DNA of 64,000 nt. Origin: Hanstruepera ponticola. Its GTDB lineage: Bacteria > Bacteroidota > Bacteroidia > Flavobacteriales > Flavobacteriaceae. The position numbers and the translations under genes were made by a program. The DNA is taken from the NCBI RefSeq assembly GCF_012931685.1, contig NZ_JABANC010000004.1, positions 124,001-188,000 of the forward strand, written 5' to 3'. Positions 54,252 to 62,649 of this stretch are shown here, one piece after another. Below the pieces are notes generated by a model. It did not search any database, was not told the origin of the DNA, and saw nothing but the letters and a program-made list of their open reading frames with translations. Position 1 is the stretch's first letter, and each line of letters starts with the position of its first letter.

Positions 54252-55164
54252 CTATTTAATTTCTATTGTTGGACCAACAGCCATAGGTAAAACTAATTTA
54301 AGTATTGCTCTAGCGCAACATTTCCACACCGAAATAATTTCTGCAGATTCCAGACAGTTTTTTAAAGAAATGCAAATTGGTACTGCTGCACCAAATCAAG
54401 AAGAACTTCAGGCAGCACCTCATCATTTCATACATCATAAATCGATATTTGAAGATTACAATGTTGGCGCTTTTGAAAAAGATGCTTTGAATACCCTAGA
54501 AAATCTTTTTAAAAAAAATAGGTTGGCGATTATGGTTGGCGGCTCTGGACTCTATGTCGATGCTGTAACAAAAGGGTTAGATGATTTCCCTGAAATAGAC
54601 CCAAGTGTAAGAAATAATCTCAATATTATTTTAGATAAGGATGGTCTTGAGCCCCTAAAAAAACAGCTCAAAGAGCTCGATATAAACACCTATAAGACAA
54701 TTGCTTTAGAAAACCCTCATCGGGTTATGCGAGCTCTTGAAGTTTGCATAGGTTCTGGTAAGCCTTATTCTTCTTTTATAAACAAAAAAAAAGACTCAAG
54801 AAATTTTAAAACCTTATCAATCGGTTTAACAGCTGAACGAGAAGTTATTTACCAGAGAATTAATGAACGTGTAGATTTAATGGTTGATATGGGTTTGCTT
54901 GAAGAAGCTAAACGCCTATATCCTAATAAAGAGTTAAACAGCCTAAACACAGTTGGATATAAGGAATTATTTAAGTATTTTGAAGGTGAATGGACTTTGG
55001 ATTTTGCTATTTCTGAAATTAAAAAAAACTCCAGACGATTTGCAAAACGCCAACTAACTTGGTTTAAGAAAACCGATGATATTTCTTGGTTTGATTACAA
55101 AACTCATGTTGCTGAAATAATTAATGCTATAACCGAAAAAATTGAACGCGATGAAGCATCTTAA
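54244..55164 (+). CDS. miaA: tRNA dimethylallyltransferase
   Basis: Adds a dimethylallyl group to A37 of tRNAs that read codons starting with U; 306 residues. P-loop G10-PTAIGKT, ISADSRQFFKEMQIGTA, HHFIHH, VGGSGLYVDAV, NPHRVMRALEV and LNTVGYKELFKYFEGE. The ATG at 54244 is right (MTNYLISIVGPT); a longer frame would enter the channel gene further. It overlaps the next gene by 14 bases. Confidence 0.96.
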   Translation: MTNYLISIVGPTAIGKTNLSIALAQHFHTEIISADSRQFFKEMQIGTAAPNQEELQAAPHHFIHHKSIFEDYNVGAFEKDALNTLENLFKKNRLAIMVGGSGLYVDAVTKGLDDFPEIDPSVRNNLNIILDKDGLEPLKKQLKELDINTYKTIALENPHRVMRALEVCIGSGKPYSSFINKKKDSRNFKTLSIGLTAEREVIYQRINERVDLMVDMGLLEEAKRLYPNKELNSLNTVGYKELFKYFEGEWTLDFAISEIKKNSRRFAKRQLTWFKKTDDISWFDYKTHVAEIINAITEKIERDEAS

Positions 55165-55663
55165 ACTCTTCTTACTTACTACCTTTTTTGTAAGTCATGT
55201 TATTATTTCCCAGAACAACAAGAACCTAGAACAAATTAATAAAGATGTTTGGGAACAATTTACAAAAGCCTTTGAAACGTCAGACTATAGATTGTTTGGC
55301 TCACTACACAGTGAAGATTTAATTCGAGTTGGTGGTGATGGCAAGCGCATATTAAGTAAAGAAAATTATATTAAAGGCTATGAGAACCGCTGGACAAATA
55401 ATAATCAGGAAAGAACTATTTCGTTCCGTTTTTTAGAACGCATAATCAATGATGATTCAGGTTCAGAAAGGGGTATTTACAAACTAACTGTAAACAAAGG
55501 AACTCAAAATGAACAACACTACTATGGAAAATTCCATGTAATATTGCGTAAGGAAAGTGGTATTTGGAAAATATTGGTTGATTATGATTCTTCAGAAAAC
55601 AACACCATAAATGAAAGTTCTTTTATCAATGCCTTTCATCAAGATAATTTAGACAGCTACTGA
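55151..55663 (+). CDS. exported NTF2-like (DUF4440-type) protein
   Basis: A 170-residue protein with signal peptide MKHLKLFLLTTFFVSHVIIS, then an NTF2-like domain: DVWEQFTKAFETSDYRLFGSLHSEDLIRV, LSKENYIKGYENRW, ISFRFLERI, YYGKFHVILRKESGIWKILVDYDS. DUF4440-like binding-pocket domain; ligand unknown. The ATG at 55151 is chosen (an upstream in-frame TTG is inside miaA). It is the last gene of the run and is followed by a terminator. Confidence 0.82.
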   Translation: MKHLKLFLLTTFFVSHVIISQNNKNLEQINKDVWEQFTKAFETSDYRLFGSLHSEDLIRVGGDGKRILSKENYIKGYENRWTNNNQERTISFRFLERIINDDSGSERGIYKLTVNKGTQNEQHYYGKFHVILRKESGIWKILVDYDSSENNTINESSFINAFHQDNLDSY

Positions 55664-55692
55664 AAAACCCAACTTATTTAGCTGGGTTTTAT
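55663..55692 (+). terminator. hairpin terminator
   Basis: AAAACCCAAC and GCTGGGTTTT pair with one mismatch around a seven-base loop. It lies between the NTF2-like gene and the convergent response regulator gene. Confidence 0.7.
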
Positions 55693-55718
55693 GTATTATA
55701 TCTATTTAGTTTATTGGT

Positions 55719-56429
55719 TTAGTCTTCAGTATTAACAACCAATCTAAAGCCTTCTCCATGAATGTTCAAGATTTCAACTTTAGGATCTAATTTTAAATAC
55801 TTACGTAATTTGGCAATATAAACATCCATACTTCTAGATGTAAAATAATTATCGTCTCTCCAAATTTTGGTAAGAGCCAATTCACGAGGCATTAAATCAT
55901 TTTCGTGTAAAGCCAACAAACGTAGCAACTCATTTTCTTTAGGTGATAGCTTTATTTGTTCACCTCCATCATAGGTTAAAAAACGAAGCTTTGAATTTAA
56001 ATCAAAATCTCCAATTTTAAATTGAAACTGCTTGCTATCAGCAACTGTTTCAGTTGCTTTTCGTTGCATGATAGCTTTTATTTTCATCAACAAAACTTCA
56101 CTATCAAATGGTTTATTTAAATAATCATCAGCACCAACCTTATAACCTTTTAAAACATCCTCTTTCATGGCTTTGGCTGTCAAGAAAACAATAGGTACAT
56201 CAGTATTTTTCTCCCTAATTTCTTTGGCTAGAGTAAAACCATCTTTATAAGGCATCATGACATCAAGAATGCATAAATCAAAATCATCTTTCTTAAATTT
56301 CTCAAAGCCTTCCATACCGTTTTTAGCATGAGTGACTTCATAGTCATTCATGATTAAGTAATCTTTTAAAATGGTTCCAAAATTTGGGTCGTCTTCTACT
56401 AATAAAATTTTCTTTTGTGCTTCAGTCAT
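55719..56429 (-). CDS. OmpR-family response regulator
   Basis: A 236-residue two-component regulator. The receiver has the acidic pocket (LLVEDD, residues 9-14), phosphorylation site D56 (CILDVMMP), T84 and K106 (NKPFD). The C-terminal winged helix (about 135-232) shows LSPKENELLRLLALHEND, the LMPRELALTKIW block and YFTSRSMDVYIAKLRKYL DNA-recognition region. It resembles the RprY-type regulators of Bacteroidota. It lies 4 bases downstream of its cognate kinase gene. Repeated TTAACA boxes ahead of the kinase could be its autoregulatory sites. Confidence 0.94.
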   Translation of the reverse strand: MTEAQKKILLVEDDPNFGTILKDYLIMNDYEVTHAKNGMEGFEKFKKDDFDLCILDVMMPYKDGFTLAKEIREKNTDVPIVFLTAKAMKEDVLKGYKVGADDYLNKPFDSEVLLMKIKAIMQRKATETVADSKQFQFKIGDFDLNSKLRFLTYDGGEQIKLSPKENELLRLLALHENDLMPRELALTKIWRDDNYFTSRSMDVYIAKLRKYLKLDPKVEILNIHGEGFRLVVNTED

Positions 56430-56433
56430 AATT

Positions 56434-58011
56434 TTATGATATTAATGGAAGTTTAATAATAAATGTGCTTCCTTTTTCTTTTTCACTTTCTACAGATATA
56501 TGTCCTTGGTGATCCTCTACAATTCTCTTTACATAGGCTAGACCAAGTCCATGTCCTTTTACATTATGTATATTTCCTGTGTGTTCTCTATAAAATTTTT
56601 CAAACACACGTTTTTGTGCTGCTTTGCTCATACCGCTACCCTTGTCCTTTATTTTTAGAATAATGTTTGTTCCCACATTTTCTGTGTAAACATCTATTTT
56701 TGGTGCATCTGGCGAATACTTAATAGCATTATCCAGGATATTGACAATTACATTTGTAAAGTGCGTTTCATTTGCTAAAACTGATGATTTATCAGCATCT
56801 AAATGTGTTTTGATAAATCCTTTTCTGTCTTCAACAATCAGCTCCACATGGGTAATGGCATCTTCAATCAAATCATGAAGTTTAACACGATCTTTACTAA
56901 TGTTTAGTTCGTTTTTCTCAAGTTTAGATATACGCAATACATTTTCTACCTGCGCATGCATGCGCTTGTTCTCATCTTTTATCATCTGTAAATATCGCAT
57001 CACACGCTCTTTATCTTCAATCACTTTAGGGTTTTTAATGGCATCTAAAGCTAAATTGATTGTTGCTATTGGAGTTTTGAACTCATGTGTCATGTTATTA
57101 ATAAAATCCGTTTTGATTTCAGAAATTTTACGTTGTCTAAACAACTGTAACAAGGCACTTGAATAAGCAATAATAATAATGGAGGTAAATATGATTGACA
57201 ATAACGTCATTCGTATTATTGATGATTGAACAAACTTATTTCTTTTTGGAAAGTTTACAAGTAAGCTATAATTATTTTTATCAACCTCATTTGTAAAAAT
57301 TCTAATACTGAAAGTGGAAGCTTTTTGAAGTTCAAAATTTTCACTTTGAACTTTAGTAGCTAAATCATTACTATAAATAGCAAATTCATAATCCAGATCA
57401 ATATTGTCCTCTTGTAACTTTCTGGTTAACAATTCTGAAATTTCTTCTTCATTAACACGCTTATGAATTGGAATTCTACTAGCTCCTATCTTTAAGGATT
57501 GGTCTAGTACAATTTTTTCAGCTTCAGTTAATCTACTTTGCGTGATAATGCTAGAAATATGATTGGCATTAATTTCATTATCTAATGAAGGTTGATTACT
57601 ATATATTTTAGTTTCAGTACTATTAAGAATACGTTTGATGTTCAAACTATCTAAACCTATGTCAAAGAGCGATGAAGACAACTTATAGTTTTCTTCGAGT
57701 ATACCACTTCTGGTAATGAGCGTTTCATTGGTTTCATTGTTCTGTTGAAAAATGAAAAGTTCTGAAACAGAAATTGAATCGGCTTGTTTTTCTTGATCAA
57801 TTAAATTATGATACTTTTTATAATAGCCTTCCAATTCATTGTCTTCAATTTGTCGAACAGTGTAACTTAATGCCTTTTTTACATTGAAGTTAAATTGCTC
57901 CTCCTCATTTTCAATGGAGTTATTAATGTAATAAGCTTGAACAAAAATTATTCCGACAAGCGACAAACTCATTAATAACACCAATATGATGAATAACCTT
58001 TTGCTCATCAT
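56434..58011 (-). CDS. membrane sensor histidine kinase
   Basis: A 525-residue kinase: membrane helices at about 5-27 and 270-292 enclose a periplasmic sensor region of about 240 residues with no recognised domain. The dimerisation box has H309 in NMTHEFKTPIATINLALD; the ATP-binding domain has NVIVNILDNAIKYS (N box), KDKGSGMSKAAQ (G1) and GHGLGLAYVK (G2). It resembles RprX-type kinases of Bacteroidota. The signal is unknown. Two ATGs in tandem (58011, 58008) give the same protein but one residue. Confidence 0.94.
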   Translation of the reverse strand: MMSKRLFIILVLLMSLSLVGIIFVQAYYINNSIENEEEQFNFNVKKALSYTVRQIEDNELEGYYKKYHNLIDQEKQADSISVSELFIFQQNNETNETLITRSGILEENYKLSSSLFDIGLDSLNIKRILNSTETKIYSNQPSLDNEINANHISSIITQSRLTEAEKIVLDQSLKIGASRIPIHKRVNEEEISELLTRKLQEDNIDLDYEFAIYSNDLATKVQSENFELQKASTFSIRIFTNEVDKNNYSLLVNFPKRNKFVQSSIIRMTLLSIIFTSIIIIAYSSALLQLFRQRKISEIKTDFINNMTHEFKTPIATINLALDAIKNPKVIEDKERVMRYLQMIKDENKRMHAQVENVLRISKLEKNELNISKDRVKLHDLIEDAITHVELIVEDRKGFIKTHLDADKSSVLANETHFTNVIVNILDNAIKYSPDAPKIDVYTENVGTNIILKIKDKGSGMSKAAQKRVFEKFYREHTGNIHNVKGHGLGLAYVKRIVEDHQGHISVESEKEKGSTFIIKLPLIS

Positions 58012-58017
58012 TCAAAA

Positions 58018-58075
58018 TTAACATTTTAACATTTAGGGAACTTAGCATTTAACCTTACATTAACAAAAATGTTAA
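58018..58075. promoter_or_regulatory. four TTAACA boxes upstream of the kinase gene
   Basis: Direct repeats TTAACAT at 58018-58024 and 58026-58032, and an inverted pair TTAACA-N4-TGTTAA at 58060-58075, all within the 67 bases between coaE and the kinase gene. OmpR-type regulators often bind direct hexamer repeats, so autoregulation is plausible. Confidence 0.4.
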
Positions 58076-58078
58076 AAT

Positions 58079-58672
58079 TCAGGTTTGCTCTATGTTTTTA
58101 AGTAGTTCGCGATGAACCTGATGCACCTGTTCCTTCATATTATTTAAGGAGGTGTTTTCAATAATAAAATCAACTTTATCACGTTTTACAGCATCTGATA
58201 ATTGATTTTCTATAATAGCCTTAACTTTTTCTTTGGAAGTATTGTCTCTTTTAATAATACGCTGAATGCGAATATCCTCTGGAGCAGTAACTAAAATTGT
58301 GAAATCACAATAGGCATCACCACCACTTTCAAATAAAATAGCCGATTCTTTTAAAACATAAGAACCTGATTGTTTTTTTACCCATTTATTAAAATGCTGA
58401 CCTACTTTAGGGTGCACAATGGCATTCATTTTATCAAGAAGTGATTTGTTATTAAAAATTTTGTTAGCAATAAAGGGTCTGTTTAAGGTATTATTTAAAT
58501 AAGCCTCTTCACCGAATAACACAATGAGCTTTCGCTTAATAACCTTTGATCGATTCATAAGTGCTTTAGCTTCAAAATCTGAAATATACACAGCTATACC
58601 AAGCTCATTAAAAACTTTAGCAACAGTAGTTTTGCCGCTTCCTATACCTCCTGTAAGTCCTACAATTTTCAT
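58079..58672 (-). CDS. coaE: dephospho-CoA kinase
   Basis: Last step of coenzyme A synthesis, phosphorylating dephospho-CoA; 197 residues. P-loop G8-GIGSGKT at the N-terminus, SDFEAKALM (substrate region), HPKVGQHFNKW and ESAILFESGGDAYCDFTILVTAP-type lid region. Its ATG overlaps the stop of the upstream YbbR gene (ATGA), so it is in the same transcript. Confidence 0.95.
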   Translation of the reverse strand: MKIVGLTGGIGSGKTTVAKVFNELGIAVYISDFEAKALMNRSKVIKRKLIVLFGEEAYLNNTLNRPFIANKIFNNKSLLDKMNAIVHPKVGQHFNKWVKKQSGSYVLKESAILFESGGDAYCDFTILVTAPEDIRIQRIIKRDNTSKEKVKAIIENQLSDAVKRDKVDFIIENTSLNNMKEQVHQVHRELLKNIEQT

Positions 58673-59634
58673 TCGGTGATGATATACTCAATTAATTCTT
58701 GACCCATTTTTACATTTCTTACATTTTCGGGTTTTTTCACAATCTTTGGAATGAGATAATGTTGCTTTTCAGAAACTTCAGAAAAATCACACTCAACCAT
58801 AAAATCTTCAACCTTCACTGTATTGAAATTTTGAAGACTTGTATAAAAAGAAACGTTTACCTTTTTAGGAAAGTATTTGATTTTAATATTTGCTGGAACA
58901 TTTTTAATTTGAATAGGAACTTTTAAACTGCCTTCAGTAAATTTTCCAACTTCTGCTGAAACCAAAATACTGTTGCTTGAAAATTTAATTTCGTCAGCCA
59001 CTTCGGGCATTCTCAATGGTAGATTAATCGCTATGTTGTTCTTAATATCTTTTAAAAAAAGCGTATCGGTTTCAATACTTGCTATTTCTTCTATGAGACT
59101 TTCTGGACCGATGATTTTAATAGAGTCAGGTTTTAGCTCATAGTGTTCAATCAAGTCATATCCTTGACTAAATTTAACTTGCTCATTTAACACTACTGGT
59201 ATTTTTTTTATGACATTTACATCGTACCTAAACTTCAGTGTATCTGGATTGATATTAAGGACCTCTATGTCTTTATCAAACTGTGAGATTATATCAGAAT
59301 AACCCAGTGAACTATTCCAAACATAAAAACTATCCATTTTTGTAATGTTTTTGGTAAAATCAATATTAATTAAAGGCTTCTTTAAGTAATACTGTAATAA
59401 ACTAAAACCTTGCCCCTTTACACTTACTTTTAGCTGATTGTTTTTTGCATTAAAAACCACATGTTCTTCAGGAATGTTCACCTTATTAATTCCAAATTTA
59501 ACAGTACTTATATAGGGTTTTGATAATTTGGTTAGTATCAAAATAATGAATGAAACTAATAGGAACAAAAGAAAAATATTAACTCTTTTATTCCTTATTG
59601 ATTTTAGTATTTTGGATTTTATTTTTTTAAACAT
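58669..59634 (-). CDS. YbbR-like membrane-anchored protein
   Basis: A 321-residue protein with one N-terminal membrane helix (about residues 20-38, NIFLLFLLVSFIILILTKL) and an extracytoplasmic portion made of repeating YbbR-type beta units (IPVVLNEQVKFSQGY, LKPDSIKIIGPESLIEEIASIETDTL, LKVPIQIKNVPANIKIKYFPKKVNVSF). In Firmicutes a YbbR protein (CdaR) regulates a diadenylate cyclase; no such cyclase gene is seen here, so the partner is unknown. It overlaps the glycosyltransferase gene by 8 bases and coaE by 4. Confidence 0.87.
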   Translation of the reverse strand: MFKKIKSKILKSIRNKRVNIFLLFLLVSFIILILTKLSKPYISTVKFGINKVNIPEEHVVFNAKNNQLKVSVKGQGFSLLQYYLKKPLINIDFTKNITKMDSFYVWNSSLGYSDIISQFDKDIEVLNINPDTLKFRYDVNVIKKIPVVLNEQVKFSQGYDLIEHYELKPDSIKIIGPESLIEEIASIETDTLFLKDIKNNIAINLPLRMPEVADEIKFSSNSILVSAEVGKFTEGSLKVPIQIKNVPANIKIKYFPKKVNVSFYTSLQNFNTVKVEDFMVECDFSEVSEKQHYLIPKIVKKPENVRNVKMGQELIEYIITE

Positions 59635-60640
59635 GTTGATTAAAAAATAATTCTGGGAAACAGTCTTCTGGCGCTTTTCCTAAAACACGAATGGCATAGA
59701 TTGATTTAATAAAACCTAAACCATAGCCATAAAATTGAATAGAAGCTGCTATAATTGAATAACCTGCTAGACTTAAATTTTTACTTTTTATTAAAGCTGA
59801 TATAAAGATTAAGGTAAAATAAATACCGTAGAAAAACAAAGGTAAGAACCAATTCAAGAATATGAACGACAGTGTAGCCACTAAAAATCCTGAAACAAAT
59901 AAAAAAGGGAACCAATACGTAATCTTTTTGGTTTCTGGATGCCAGAGATTTAAAATTGGTCTTACTTTACCAAATTTATATACTTGATTAAAAAACTTAG
60001 ACCAAGAGATTCGTCTTTTATGATATACAAAAGCATTTGAGATTAGTTTGGTTTTAAATCCTGTTTTCCATAATCTAATTGATAAATCTGGATCTTCACC
60101 AGGATGAATTCTACCAAATCCATTCGTGGCCAGAAATGCTTTTTTAGAAAGCCCCATATTAAAACTTCGTGGCTGAAATTTATCAACACTATGCTTATTA
60201 CCTCTTATTCCACCAGTTGTCAAAACAGATGTCATTGAAAAGTTTATAGCTTGCTGTATTAAAGAAAATGAACTATGGGCATTATCAGGACCACCATAAC
60301 AATCTACATACTCTTTTTGGAGGCTCTCATCAACAAGCTTCAAGTAGCTAGGTGGTAAAATACAATCGGAATCTAATATGATATAATAATTTCCTGTAGC
60401 CTTACGCATCCCAAAATTTCGAGAGTCACCAGGACCAGAATTTGACTTGTAATAATAAATGATATTTAATTTATCGCTGAAGGACTCAACTACTTTTTCT
60501 GAAGTTATACTTGATCCATCTTCCACAATCACAATTTCAAACGCTTGATCAAAATCTAAATTCACAAAACTCTCCAACAACTCCTTAATCTCATCAGGAC
60601 GGTTGTAAACGGGAATGACGAATGAATACTGTAATTTCAT
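59627..60640 (-). CDS. family 2 glycosyltransferase with C-terminal membrane helices
   Basis: A 337-residue GT-A-fold enzyme. N-terminal YSFVIPVYNRPDEIKELLES and FEIVIVEDGS, the metal-binding ILDSDC, GGPDNAHS, GGIRGNKH and HPGEDPDLSIRLWKTGFK mark the catalytic domain (about 1-225). Two to three hydrophobic helices follow (about 235-310), so it is a membrane-linked inverting transferase. Donor and acceptor are unknown. The ATG at 60640 is used: the frame is open 12 codons more, but the catalytic domain starts right at 60640. First gene of the minus-strand run. Confidence 0.9.
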   Translation of the reverse strand: MKLQYSFVIPVYNRPDEIKELLESFVNLDFDQAFEIVIVEDGSSITSEKVVESFSDKLNIIYYYKSNSGPGDSRNFGMRKATGNYYIILDSDCILPPSYLKLVDESLQKEYVDCYGGPDNAHSSFSLIQQAINFSMTSVLTTGGIRGNKHSVDKFQPRSFNMGLSKKAFLATNGFGRIHPGEDPDLSIRLWKTGFKTKLISNAFVYHKRRISWSKFFNQVYKFGKVRPILNLWHPETKKITYWFPFLFVSGFLVATLSFIFLNWFLPLFFYGIYFTLIFISALIKSKNLSLAGYSIIAASIQFYGYGLGFIKSIYAIRVLGKAPEDCFPELFFNQHV

Positions 60641-60664
60641 ATAGACAAATGTAGATAAACCTAT

Positions 60665-60697
60665 AAAAAAAGCCACTCAAATGAGTGGCTTTTTAAA
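60665..60697 (-). terminator. terminator of the T9SS cargo gene
   Basis: AAAAAGCCACTCA and TGAGTGGCTTTTT form a long perfect stem with a run of seven T on the minus strand, right after the 60714-62516 gene. Confidence 0.85.
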
Positions 60698-60713
60698 TAC
60701 TATTATAAAAATA

Positions 60714-62516
60714 TTAGTCTCTAATAACGCGAATAGTTTCAGTTTTATTATCAATAGTCACTTTTACAAAGTAAGCTCCAGTTTTAAGATTAGACATATC
60801 AACTGTACTTTCAACAGTGTTTGGTATGTTGTTTAAAACTTCTTGACCTAACATATTATAAACAGTTACGTTCTGAATATTCTTTTGTGCTTGAATTGTT
60901 AAGTTATTGCTAACTGGGTTTGGGTAATAAGTAAATAACTTATCATTAAACAGAAAATCTTCTGTTGATAAGGTAACACCACAAATAACAGATCTTATCC
61001 TATCAACTTGTTCTGTATTACAATCTGTATCATTATGTAAATAGAATCTAACATTCCCAGATAAATCTGCGGTCCATGTTGCTGACCCTTCACCAGAAGC
61101 ATAAGCCGTTGTTCCATCTTCACTACCTATAGTTACAAAATCTGTTCCTACAGAACTTTCAAAAATATAAGTCTCTCCATCTACAACAGTTACCAGTGAA
61201 TACTCTCCAGTCCAGCCATTAGCAACAACTTCATTTGAAGTAGTGCCATCACATGTACCTGATGCAGCAATATCATATGTTGCACCTGGCCACTGACCAT
61301 TAGGAGCATTTAAACAAGATGTTCCATCTGGACTAGCACTTGTAAAAGACCATAGTGAGCAACCTGTTGCCTCAACCCCTAAAGTACTTGGAATAATACT
61401 CCAATAAATGGTTGTATCATAAGCTCCAATTGGTGCTTCAAAAAACGTATCAGTAGTACTACTGAAAAAGGCTTGATCACTACCATCAGACATAGTTCCT
61501 ACATAAATATCATAATTGTCAGGTGCAGGTCCTGAAGCAGGAGCAGTCCATGATAAAGTGATATTAGCGAAAGCATCTACATCTATAGCACCATCTAATG
61601 GTGTAATTGGTCCAGTAGCACAACTTGGTGGACAAGATGCCAATGTTGTTAAATTATTCATTCCATTACAACTTGAATTTGCAGCATCTTCAACAGTAAT
61701 AGTCACATCAGTACCTGCTGGAAAAGGCCCTACAGAATAAGGCGAACCTGAAAGATCAACGCCATTAACAGCCGCTGCTCCTCCATCATTTAAAATATTT
61801 ACTGTAGTAGCTGTTCCTAAATCTGTAATATCTACATTTATAAAAAATTCTTCAGTTGGACAATTGTTTGTTCCTTGCGCTAAAGTAAAAGTTGCAGCAG
61901 CACATCCAGATGATACAATAGTTGGTGAATCAAAACAGAAACCCCATTCCCAACTATTTCCAGTAGGCTCCAATCCGTCATCATCATAATATATTCTATA
62001 TTTAAATCCTGACAGTTGGGTAGCAGTAAAGCCACTGATATTTAAAGGTGGTGTTTCGAAAGCTGTTTTAGTTGGTGTACAAAAATTATTTGTATTAGGT
62101 CCACCTGCTCCTTCAGTGCCGTCCATTGCTCCAACCCATTCCATCCAAGAACTAGCATCGTTATCCCAATATTGTATGGTCAACAAATCTTCTTGAGCTG
62201 TTCCAAGTGTATTAACCACTCTGAAAAAATAGTTAGCTGTTACAGTTATCACAGTTTCTCCAGCACTATGGGCAGCAGTAAGGTCAATAACGGGAGATTC
62301 AGCAGCTATATCATCATCGTTTGGATTTCCTGCATCATCATCATCAAAAGCAAAATTTGAAGTTGTTGTAGGGTCTGCTTCAAAAGCAGTTGGATCGGTA
62401 CTGTATGATCCTGTCACTGTCCAATTGGCATTAGGCCAACTAGCATTTTGATTTAAGGTTTGCGAAAATCCGTAAGAAAACGAGATTAACGCTAATAATA
62501 AAGTAATTTTTTTCAT
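60714..62516 (-). CDS. secreted protein with T9SS type A sorting domain
   Basis: A 600-residue exported protein. Signal MKKITLLLALISFSYGFSQ. The first 210 residues look like a beta-sandwich typical of secreted Bacteroidota proteins. A fibronectin-type-III-like domain lies near 290-400 (VDAFANITLSWTAPASGPAPDNYDIYVG, TTIYWSIIPS). Many cysteine-containing stretches and acidic turns follow. The last 80 residues are a sorting domain: YYPNPVSNNLTIQAQKN, VTVYNMLGQEVLNN, LKTGAYFVKVTIDNKT. It should be exported by T9SS to the surface or medium. Function unknown. Confidence 0.88.
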   Translation of the reverse strand: MKKITLLLALISFSYGFSQTLNQNASWPNANWTVTGSYSTDPTAFEADPTTTSNFAFDDDDAGNPNDDDIAAESPVIDLTAAHSAGETVITVTANYFFRVVNTLGTAQEDLLTIQYWDNDASSWMEWVGAMDGTEGAGGPNTNNFCTPTKTAFETPPLNISGFTATQLSGFKYRIYYDDDGLEPTGNSWEWGFCFDSPTIVSSGCAAATFTLAQGTNNCPTEEFFINVDITDLGTATTVNILNDGGAAAVNGVDLSGSPYSVGPFPAGTDVTITVEDAANSSCNGMNNLTTLASCPPSCATGPITPLDGAIDVDAFANITLSWTAPASGPAPDNYDIYVGTMSDGSDQAFFSSTTDTFFEAPIGAYDTTIYWSIIPSTLGVEATGCSLWSFTSASPDGTSCLNAPNGQWPGATYDIAASGTCDGTTSNEVVANGWTGEYSLVTVVDGETYIFESSVGTDFVTIGSEDGTTAYASGEGSATWTADLSGNVRFYLHNDTDCNTEQVDRIRSVICGVTLSTEDFLFNDKLFTYYPNPVSNNLTIQAQKNIQNVTVYNMLGQEVLNNIPNTVESTVDMSNLKTGAYFVKVTIDNKTETIRVIRD

Positions 62517-62597
62517 ATTTATTTAGTTTAAGTTTACATAATCACTAAAAGTATTGAATAATTTAAACCCTAAAAACATAGGTAGTCCCTAATCGAC

Positions 62598-62620
62598 GAA
62601 ATGCATTTTTTTTCGATAAA
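62598..62620 (-). promoter_or_regulatory. 23-bp element shared with the leucine-rich-repeat gene
   Basis: On the coding strand it begins TTTATCGAAAAAAAATGC and ends ATTTC, differing in one base from 5995-6017. It lies 82 bases upstream of the T9SS cargo gene 60714-62516. Confidence 0.5.
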
Positions 62621-62649
62621 GAGTAATTTTTAACTGATGAAATACAAGC

